Shown here: in pieces, positions 51,384 through 61,034 of the stretch | Position numbering within the stretch: position 1 is the stretch's first letter | Layout: the number at the start of each line of letters is the position of its first letter | DNA from: Monomorium pharaonis | Lineage: Eukaryota > Arthropoda > Insecta > Hymenoptera > Formicidae | NCBI RefSeq assembly: GCF_013373865.1 | Contig: NC_050475.1 | Coordinates: 16,538,358-16,602,357, forward strand | Direction: 5' to 3' | Length of the DNA stretch: 64,000 bases | Program-made: the position numbers and the translations under genes | Notes under the pieces: generated by a model | What the model was told of the DNA's origin: nothing | Seen by the model: only the letters and a program-made list of their open reading frames with translations | The model's database searches: none

Positions 51384-51903
51384 GTAAAGTACACGATCTT
51401 CTGTCCGTGATATACGTGAAAAAAAGTCCGTATATATTCGCGAGCAGAGGCGAGCGGGCTATGCAGCCTGAACTCCTAAAATGGTTTCCGGCCGTTTAAA
51501 GTTTAAACACTTCGTAAGTCCTTTCCGTTCCTCTGTCCCCGCTTCATAATTCATGGGACGCTTCAAAACTCGCAATGTACGGCGCAAGAGCTAGCTGCGC
51601 TCTGGCGGTGGTAGTTTTTGTCGTGGAATGTTCTGTTTCTTTCACTTTTCTCCCTACGTGATGCAAGCCGAGCGGCTCGCGTCCGTAAATGCCGTTAAAT
51701 CTTCCTAGACGTCTACCGAAATTTTCCAGGTAGTTTTATATATCCTTCTGAAACATCCGATATGTTTGTTACACTGAATCTTTCGGTGACAGGCACGGTA
51801 AATCGTTGTATTTTATTTTCTGAGCACGTTTTTAATTTGTTAAAAACGTATATGGTAAATACAAAATAAAAACAATATGATGAGCTCGGTAATGCAGAGC
51901 AAC

Positions 51904-51985
51904 AAATTATATGAAGAAACAGATCAATACACCGAGCTAATTTATTAGCACGATGTATTGACCTGTTTCTTCGTATAATTTTTAT
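51904..51985. repeat. Imperfect inverted repeat (hairpin), about 28-base arms
   Basis: AATTATATGAAGAAACAG and ATCAATACA on the left pair with TGTATTGACCTGTTTCTTC and GTATAATT on the right around a 20-base loop. A 12-base direct repeat, TATATGGTAAAT, lies outside at 51849-51860 and 51983-51994. It may be a small MITE. It lies about 500 bases past the candidate exon at 51276. Confidence 0.65.
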
Positions 51986-53487
51986 ATGGTAAATTTATTA
52001 CAACTTTTGAGAAATCCATATTTGATTATATAATAACAATACCGACAGTAAGTTATCGAACGCTGAAGGACTGTTGCTGTAACTCAAACATATTAATAAT
52101 GTTGAGAGAATATTTAGATATAGAATCTTCAGTCTGGTGTTCCGTTCGAGTGTTGATTAAAAAATATTTGGAACTTGCTATTAAGCATTACTGCACAGAA
52201 GTCAATGCACGGTATGCTCGATAAGAAATATTTCTCATTCCTTGCCATTCGCTCGAGAGGACACGACGGCTTTTCTTGCGGCGTTCCTCGTTGCGCCGGC
52301 GACTTGCAAGCGCAGCGACTGACTAAAACGAAATACTTTAAGTCATCTCGGTGCTGCCTGCCGATCGCGATAAATTACCGATTGCTTTTTGCGAGGAATT
52401 CGTCCAAGTATCTTGACTCATTGAGACCGATGCCGGATAGCGATAAATTAGTAATTTTTTTTCATCACTACGAGAACAGCTCTTGAAACAATGAGTTGCG
52501 TTGTACCGCGGCAAACGTGCCTGGTATTCGTCGTACGTCGAAAACAAATTTTCCCGTTGTAATAAAAACCTTATTTACTTTAGTTTCGCGTATTTTGTGG
52601 CGTCTCTGTACCACGGATTATGAAATTACATTTATTCTTCTAGATACTGTATAAGTGGATCTTTAATGAGCTTTTTCTCGTGTTGAATGCGTAAGTAAAT
52701 GAGCAAATGAAGAAAGCAGACGAATTATTTCGTAGTTTGTCATTTAATCATTTTAAATGCACAAAAGATATAAGTATACATTTATTCTCTGAGATTAACT
52801 TTTAATTTTTCTCGAAATATTTTGAAGATAAACAAAAGGCAAAGGGCATAATTGAATTCGATATGAATGAACTTACAAGAAAATGGCTTTATTGCACAGT
52901 AATGTAGTGCTTTAATGCAAAGAAAATATGAATGAATCTCTGCTGCTTTGAGAGGGTAATGATTCTAAAGTGCTTGTAAAATCAAATGAAAGTAGAAAAT
53001 AGTACAATTGTTGTAAGGCATTATTTGCATAGATTATGTTTTCCTAAATAACATGTTACAAAGACCTGATACATATATTATATATACAAATATTATTTCT
53101 TATTGCTAAAAGCGATTTTATTTATTTTGAAACAACGTAGAATCAATCAATGCATGCATTTGGATAGTAGTATCGAGTTTCGATTAAACCAAATCAATAA
53201 AGCCGTATATATACATATGTCTATCTATTTAATCTGTGCGCGCCTTATTTCGCGCGTTTCTAAACAAATTTTGCGTGCGAATTGTCAAGGAATTGATTAA
53301 ATCTCGACAATTGTATTTTTATACAATAGAAATATTCGAAATAATTTCTCGCGTTTGTTCAAACGCGATAACGCAGCACCATTCAATCCCGGTAAGACAG
53401 TATAAAGCGTCGTTCTGTACCGAGCTCGTAAAACTTTTAATCCGACGAAACTCACTCTGCGAACCGAATTCGTCGCGCGATTTCAGC

Positions 53488-53517
53488 GGGGGGGGGGGGG
53501 GAGGGGAGGGGAGGGGA
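53488..53517 (+). repeat. G-quadruplex-prone tract
   Basis: A run of 14 G is followed by three GGGG blocks separated by single A, inside a CpG-rich island (about 53.2-54.0 kb). Confidence 0.8.
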
Positions 53518-55741
53518 AAGCGGGGATTCCATTCGGTGGGAATCATTAATCACCGGTCGTCGGTTCGAAAGTTCGCGCAACTGCGCGAGCAGGTGCACGG
53601 GCCACCGCCGCAGGTGCGCCTTGCCCTCGCGACGAACTGGATTTCTTCCCGTCCGGGACAGGAGCGAGTGCATTAATCGTACTCGCGCCCGTCACTCCGC
53701 TCTCATAATCTACTAGAAACCGGCGTGTAGGACCAGCCCCCTCCCCCTTCCTCCACCCTCCACGATGAGGAAACAAGTTTAAAGCTCGATATTAATAGCG
53801 GATTACGTGCAGGTACTCAATTTCCGGCCGGACACCCGCGTCGCACCCGAAAAGTTTCGGGGACACGAACCGAATATTAATGAACACGAATGCCGCCGGT
53901 GCGCTTCTTAACCGACCAGTGCTGTCACCTTTCTAATGCGATGTAATTCAATTATCTCTCGCGTTAGCCGGAGATTCAGAGCCACTATGCGTCTCGTTCT
54001 AAACATACATAAAAGCGCCGTCCAGAGAAAGTTATTAAACGCAAATTTTTAAAACTGAAATAATCTTTTATAGTCGGCCTTTTTTTTATTAAATTAAAAA
54101 TCTATACCTTTTATCGCAATTTTATTGATTTAATTTTTGTATGCAAAATTTTATCATAATATTTGTCTGTAGGACAATTCTGTTAATGACACATTTATTA
54201 TTACGGATTTATGTAATATTGCAAATATTATTAATTATCTATAATAAGTCTTCTCTACATTTAATCTTTTGGTCTTTATTTTATCCGTTCATATTAATTA
54301 AAAGTTTATTAAATTATTAAATTATTTTATCAATTGTTGTATGAACTTTTACTAATATAATTTATCTGTAAAACTTTTTATATGTACTTATATAATAACA
54401 CGCGAAAAATATTAATAGAATTTTTGAAATGTTTAGATTATTGAAAAAATGGAGCTGTAATATCACTTAACACCGCACGTTATTTATCAAACTTTTTATA
54501 AAAATAATATACAATGGCATTTTTCTTACACTTTATATGTTTATACGTTTAAATAATTAATCATTATTTTTAATGGTTTTAATTTTTTTTATGATTTCAA
54601 CACGAATGACTAATTTATATTAGTATATTATTAATAATTTTACATTATTACAAGTTTATACATTACAAGTTTAATTATGCAACATTTCTATATATTTTAA
54701 ACACTTTATTCGATAATTTAATATAACAAGGAATAAAATGAAATAATATTTCATATGGCATTATCTGCTAGAAATGAGAAGTATGTGCAAATGGAAAAGA
54801 AATTGTTCATTATCTTCGCTATTTTCCACAATTGTTATATTGCACGTATCGATGTCGTTCAATCGACCGAGCAATCGTTCAAATCGATTGTTTCACGCCA
54901 CAGCGTACACGCGATCAAACGAGTGTCCGATTGACAGCGGACAGAAATTGTTTGACGAACGGTCGATTAGATCTGAATCGGCGTGGTACGTTCAATGTTG
55001 ACGCGCTCATGCGTGCCATCATTTGCGTTCGACAGACGATGTACACAGTTAAGTGTATGATCTGATTTTGTATTTCTTAACACATTTTTATCACATTCTT
55101 ATACAATTTTTTTTTAATCTTTGAAATGTAAAAATCGTATTTGTATCCGAATTTTATTGGCAATTTCATGAAGCAGGCATCGTTTGTTCTTATTAAAATT
55201 GTAATACTATTGGATTTTATCTAATGAGATAAGCGAAATTGAAATGTGTATATAGGAAGTCGATGCAGTGCAGCATTTAAGTTTTGCAACAAATTATTAC
55301 GCCTCAATAAAGATTTAATAAATCCCGATCTTCAATTATATCATATGTATATTGTCGCAGAAGTTAACGTCTGATTTTATCAAACGCTCAGATAACTCCT
55401 AACTTAATAATGCGACCTTCGCGCATTTTAAACACGTCGCTTTTACGACAGCGAATTGCTTTTGCAGATAGCCGAAGTGAGCACGATTACTGTCGCACGT
55501 CGATATGCAAGATCGAAATATATCGTTAATCGTGCCACGGTCGTATGTACGCAATGGCTAAAAGTTTCCAACCCATTTGTTCGAATGACGAAAGATGTAT
55601 CGTATATCGACATTATTTGAAGTAATTGTTACTCCACAGTAATATACGTAACTTTTTTTATATTAGATGTTTCGTAAAACTATCGATTATGAAGAAAAAG
55701 TTAAGAGATTTAATAGAAAATGACGTTATGTCATGTCTTAT

Positions 55742-55866
55742 GCCTCGTACAATGAGTCGTTAGTCATTGGTCGGTAAAAAATCTAGCCAATCACAGTTGA
55801 TCTTAGAGAAGAATAAGCAAACATGATTGGTTAAATTTCTTACGACTAACTCATTGTAGACGAGGC
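55742..55866. mobile_element. MITE-like palindrome, GCCTCGTCTACA family
   Basis: Ends are GCCTCG and CGAGGC. The arms share CAATGAGT, GTTAGT-like blocks and CCAATCA/TGATTGG inner blocks in inverted order. The right terminus read in reverse begins GCCTCGTCTACAATGAGT, so twelve bases match the terminus of the promoter MITE at 11705. About 125 bases, no coding capacity. Confidence 0.7.
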
Positions 55867-57683
55867 TAGATTGACGTTGTTCATTGCTGATAACACATAT
55901 CGTTACACAGAAAACGACAGTTATTTACTTTTTACTACGATTATTAGCGCATTGTTAGTAGGTATTGTTGTCTATTACGTTTCTCGTTTCGAAGCACGAT
56001 GTTGGCTGACGATCGTAATTTCACACTACTATATCGTCGTATTTGAATTGTCTGTGGCGCTATGCGTTAGGATGACTCGGGCGTTAGCTGCCTATAGCGT
56101 TTAGATTTTACGTTACGGCATCGTTACGGGCTTATAATGGTGTCGACTGCGTTTCCCGCGTAGTCAACGTGAGTTGGCGCGATCGCGGAATAATGAAGTA
56201 CCGTATTATACCGCTAGACTGAACTTCAGCCCGTCATCCCGTAACCTCGTTTCTAATAAGCGGCGAGTATTTATCAAATTAGCGTCACAGGTAACTTTGA
56301 TAACTGCCTCAATACAAAGCGCGATATTGCTGCGACAATGAGTCCCCGAACTCCTGTCAAAGACCTATTACATCTAACACAAACTTACATGTAAGTAACC
56401 GCTTTGTCTGCTTTATCAGTAATACTGACATTGCTTAGATATAGATACTCTATTATATCACGAATTTACATTGTGATTAATGTAAAAACATTTGTGATAA
56501 AGAAGTGGAAAACTTTTAGAAGTTTTGTCTAATTTTGCTACGTGTAATTATGATGTCACTTTCGAATCGATAATGTTATAATTTGTTATTTTCTTCGCGA
56601 ACAAAAAATATAAATTATTAAAGAAATTCTTAGCAGTAACATTAAATTAATTGAAGATTAATTATGAATCAATATCAATATAAAATAAACATATACACAC
56701 ACACGCACACACACCAACGGCAATAATTACAAATATTTTGAACATAAAAAATTTTACATTTTATTATAAAAATGTGTTTGTTAAAATATGTACATCCATA
56801 CATTTTTCTCCCATTATTTTAACTTCTTTATAAAGCCTGATATATATATTATGCCTCTTGGGATTCATATGTAAATCCGTCGCTGATTGCTGTATTAAGA
56901 TAGACTGCATTGTGTTTTCTTTTAAATTATATAGCATCGGTCTGTGTGCACAACCTTGATTCCCGGTCTTGCATTGTTCGTAGTTGAGTCACGTAATAAT
57001 ATAACGGATCGCTCGGTCTTGAAAAATGCAACGCGCATTTGGCGGTGCCTTTTACGAAAGAATTTGCGGATATAGCGAGTGCATCAGCGTATCAAATATA
57101 CAAGGTGCTTCTGAACTATGCCGCGGTACCCCGTATAACGAGACGGTGGTATCCTTTATAAAATTCTGAGAGGAGCATTTGTAACCGCGCGATTCCGGCG
57201 TCTCGAGATTTCCACGTCGGAACGCTCGAGTACTTCAGCAAACGTCAAGAGAAAAATTGCTCACGCAGACTTTTACTTTTGGCGTGCGCTATTAAAGGGT
57301 AATAAACTGCAAAAGCAGATCTATAAAAAATTTTCAACAGACGGTTATATGTCGTTTTTTGCAATTTATTTGCATTTTCGAGATGTGACAGTTTTGACAG
57401 TTATGCTTCAGATACTTCTCTTTATTTTCTCCACATTTTTATTAATTTAATAATAAAAAGCGTATATTGATTGAATTTTTGTTCACAATTTTTAAAAAAG
57501 AAAAGGATTATTATTTATTTGTTACAATCTATTTTTTTTTTAATTAGCCGGGATATATTTTTTAAGGCTTTACCTTGTGTACTGTTTATTCAACTGCAAA
57601 ATGGAACTATAAAATCTACACTTTTTAAATCAAACATTTGGTGGCACTGTGCTTTTTAAAAATTTATTTTTGGTACATCATTG

Positions 57684-57895
57684 CACTGAAAAAAAAGAGT
57701 CTTGTTGAATTAATTGGAAATCTGGTTGATGTGAACTTACGGTTCAGATTCTAGTTAAATCTACTAGATTTCCAATTAATTGAACAAGATTTTTTGTTGA
57801 ATTACTTAGAAATCTGGTAAGTTCAACTAGAATCTGAACTGTAAGTTCACATCAAGCAGATTTCCAATTAATTCAATAAGACTCTTTTTTTAGTG
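57684..57895. mobile_element. Palindromic MITE made of four alternating copies of one module
   Basis: Outer arms 57684-57757 and 57826-57895 run from CACTGAAAAAAAAGAGTC to GACTCTTTTTTTAGTG. A module of about 22 bases (TTGTTGAATTAATTGGAAAT type) occurs at about 57702 forward, 57767 inverted, 57795 forward and 57857 inverted. There is no ORF and no clear target duplication. Confidence 0.7.
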
Positions 57896-58602
57896 TGGGA
57901 ATAATTAAACCTAAATTAATTAAATTATAACTCTGCTGAAAATTTAATAGAAAACAATATTTTGCAATATAATATTTTAAATGCTACATTTAAACTTTTT
58001 GTTTAAATGTTTTTTTTTAATTAAAAAATTTTATTAATATTTTTATTAAATAAAAATTTATTTATTATTATTAAATCAACAAAAATATTAAGAAAAAAAG
58101 CAAAAGTCCTGTATAATATTATATTTATATTTATGTTATTTGTTGCAAATTATAACTAAATTATTAAATGGATAATTTTAGATAATTGTGATGACTGTTT
58201 TATTATTAATAGGTATTTATATAATAAAAAAATATATTTTGCTGACTTGATCGCTAAAATATACATAATGCATTTTAACTTTTACATACGTGACAAAAAT
58301 GACATGGAGAATTGATAAAAGATTCTGTTAAAAATGATTAAATCAATAAAAAGATTAATCATATGGATACATGGAAATATTCAACACAATGTCAAGCACA
58401 ATTTTTGCAATCGCGCGCATCTCATTATACTTTAATTCTATGTGACAGTAAAGAGTTACGAATGGTGAGCTTAAATTACGCGGAAGGGCAGTTAGTAAGT
58501 ACTACGGTTACTGCGTACGTAGCAGGGTCATCGATCACGCCGTCCAAAGTCCTGCGTTCTTTATTCGCAGAATAAATGAGATTCATTATGACTCCACGTG
58601 TG

Positions 58603-58637
58603 TGCCAGTCCATAAAAAAAGGACTGGCATTTTATTT
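58603..58637 (+). repeat. Nine-base hairpin followed by a T-rich run
   Basis: TGCCAGTCC, the loop ATAAAAAAA, GGACTGGCA, then TTTTATTT. It resembles a bacterial intrinsic terminator in shape, but a nine-base stem is expected by chance a few times in 64 kb. Confidence 0.4.
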
Positions 58638-59900
58638 ATTAATACCACGGTCAGTACGTCGCCAGCAGAGAATACGTGATTTTTATCCGGCTCTCATTTT
58701 CGATGCTTCCAAGTCACCGTTTGTCCCGTAATGAACTCACTATCGTTCTCGGAGATCTATAATAGCCTACAAAACATCTAGATTGCATCATTTTTCGTTG
58801 TCTTTTTATTCGCATTTTTATGAAGATTTACCACTAAATCTTTGTTATTGATGCAACAGATTATTACGGACAAAGAGAATTATTTCTTTACTTTCTATTT
58901 GTTTATTTTAATTAACTGTAAGATATATCATAAAGCCTGCATTTTAACAATATAAAATACTATCAGACAATTTAGATCGCAGCTGAAGGTCTAAAGATCT
59001 AAATTAACCTTATATTAGGGCTCAAATTTTTTCGGATATATCGATATATAAAATATCGATGAAATACTGAACCAAAATTTCTGCATGGTAAAGTATGTTA
59101 AATCGAGAGAAATATGTAGCGTGAAACTTTTTTTCTTTTTTCTTTAGTTATTTTACATAATAGATAGGAACAGCGCATGATGGCTCTTTTGCATGGGTCT
59201 TATTTTACATTATCGGCATGTCGGTCGTTAAGTATGCCCAGGATAAAATTTAATCAATTACACGAAAGTAAAGCGAGAAGAGAAATATTAAAACACAGAT
59301 GGTAATTCCACCTACACTGCGCCCCTTCAATTTAACGAACATTCCTCGAGACAATTAGGAACTTTCGTTCTAAAACTTAGTTTTGACGCATGATGAATTA
59401 ATCGGATTTTACTCATTACCACGTTCTTAGGAGTAATCACCGTGTCTACCATTTCTCAAAGTTTTTAATTATCCTATGAGGGGATAATGTAGAAGTAGAA
59501 CATGCACGTGGCTATGTATCCTGCAGCATAAATATAGGATGAATTATTCTGATATACGTGATACAGTTATTAAAAAAGTTAATGAATAATTTTTCTTCAA
59601 TGTCTCTCTCTTTCTATAACTTTTCTAATATGATGACTGTGTTTTTTGCGCATTACAATTGTTGTACATAAAATCATTTTGTTAATTTCGCGGCGATCGT
59701 AATTAAATGTTGTTTCTTATATTTAACCAAAAAAAGACAGGTTTTTCTCTTCAATAGGAATTTTATTATTTTACTTTACTGCACGTTTGAAAAGTAAATC
59801 TTAATTTTGTACTTCATAAATCTTCGAGGCACAAGTCATCGCTAAATCGCAATAGATATCTCGATCGTTGAGATTAAATGATTCTCCCATTATCCGCTCG

Positions 59901-59906
59901 TTTATT
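59901..59906 (-). terminator. Possible polyadenylation signal AATAAA
   Basis: The minus strand reads AATAAA ten bases past the stop of the candidate exon at 60120-59916. This hexamer is common by chance in AT-rich DNA, so its weight comes only from position. Confidence 0.2.
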
Positions 59907-59915
59907 CTTTTTTTT

Positions 59916-60120
59916 TTAGAGAAATATACAGAAAGGAAGAGGAATCTTGAAGGAGTAGGATTCATTGAAGAAAGAACCTGGATCTGTCGTTTCAAAAAAC
60001 TGCTCAGCCAGTTTTATTCCTTCCTTTAGCATCGCTCCTGGTGCATCCGGTAATGGAAGCATCGTTTTTCGAATTCCGACGGGAGGGTCGAAATTGTCAT
60101 CGAAAATCAACCGTTGAATC
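59916..60120 (-). CDS. Candidate terminal exon of a minus-strand gene or gene fragment
   Basis: A minus-strand frame of about 68 codons contains IQRLIFDDNFDPPVGIRKTM, then a stretch including LPLPDAPGAMLKEGIKLAEQ and FFETTDPGSFFNES, and stops at TAA (59918-59916). Its mixed charged and hydrophobic composition is more protein-like than most openings here. A long pyrimidine tract (about 60127-60165 on the opposite strand) ends in an AAAG acceptor at 60121. An AATAAA follows the stop by about ten bases, preceded by an A-run. This could be the last exon of a gene entering from beyond the right edge, a nested gene, or a decayed copy. The frame is also open upstream of the acceptor to an in-frame TAA near 60170. 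I could not link it to an upstream exon by phase. Confidence 0.28.
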
Positions 60121-60600
60121 CTTTCCATGTAAGGAAAGAATACCGAAGCGGAAAAGAGGGAGATAGAATCGTTTTACGCGCTACGCGCCGAAAGGAATAG
60201 GAATTTTTGCGCGGCGAAGAAACGGAATTGAAATGCGACGCGCAAACGCAAACGACTCGTCGAGAGCGACGCTCGCTCGACGGAAACCCCACGGAATCTC
60301 GAAACGGCTGAAATATCGACACATCCGATACAACCCGCGGATATATTTACCCAGTGCCCGGGTTACCGGTGCGCGCGCTTTTTTTTTTTTTTACGATCGG
60401 CCGGTCCCCTGAATTTTTTATAGCTCTGGCATTTACATATCGGAATATCCCGCGAGCACTAGGCCGGATTGAACTGAAATAACTCTCCCTCGCGCGCCTA
60501 AATTCCAAGTCCGGCGCAAGCTGTTGCGATCACAAATACATTATGCGAATTTGTAATTGCTTCCCTTTAAGCAGTCGAGTTTCATTCCATTTGTTAAGTT

Positions 60601-61030
60601 ACACAGAAAAAAAGAATATTCTTGTTTTAACAATATCTCCAGTTTCAAAACGGAAATCTTGAAATGAGATTATATCGCGTTAAATCAAAAAGATTTACTT
60701 GAATGAAGATTTATTTCAAAATTTCATATAGTTTAATCAAGAAAATAATGTTCTTGTTATTTAAGAATAATTTTCTTGAATGGAAAAGAAAAAATATAAA
60801 ATACTACATGTTTAAATCGAAGATTATAATTTTCTTAGAATGAAATTATCAAAACAATTATATCATATTTTTAAAATAATACTTATAGTATTAAAATAAG
60901 ACTATAATATCTTGAAATCCAAGATTTTAGAATTCTTCTAAGAAGATTTATTGTTGCTTATATATGAAACAAGGATCGCGTTAATTTGAATACATAAGTT
61001 TCAATTTGAGAGTAAATTTTTTTCCCGTGT
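60601..61030. mobile_element. ACACRGRAAAAAAA-ended element with AGTT target duplication
   Basis: The left end ACACAGAAAAAAAG and the right end (inverted) ACACGGGAAAAAAATT are imperfect terminal repeats. AGTT flanks both sides (60597-60600 and 61031-61034). The 430-base interior is AT-rich and non-coding with many short TCTTG/CAAGA blocks. The ends resemble those of the element at 57684, so the two may be related. Confidence 0.55.
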
Positions 61031-61034
61031 AGTT

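Larger units (their letters stand above)
51384..59900. other. Intron-like sequence downstream of the candidate exon
   Basis: AT-rich with a CpG-rich island at about 53.2-54.0 kb that includes CAGGTG E-boxes and the G-quadruplex tract. MITEs lie at 55.7 and 57.7 kb. I found no further exon that continues the phase-1 frame with good splice sites. Confidence 0.4.

Noticed and set aside
53236..53676. 146-codon plus-strand ORF with a poly-Gly run
   Set aside because: The Gly run is the G homopolymer at 53488, and the rest is CpG-rich island sequence with no domain or proper splice sites.
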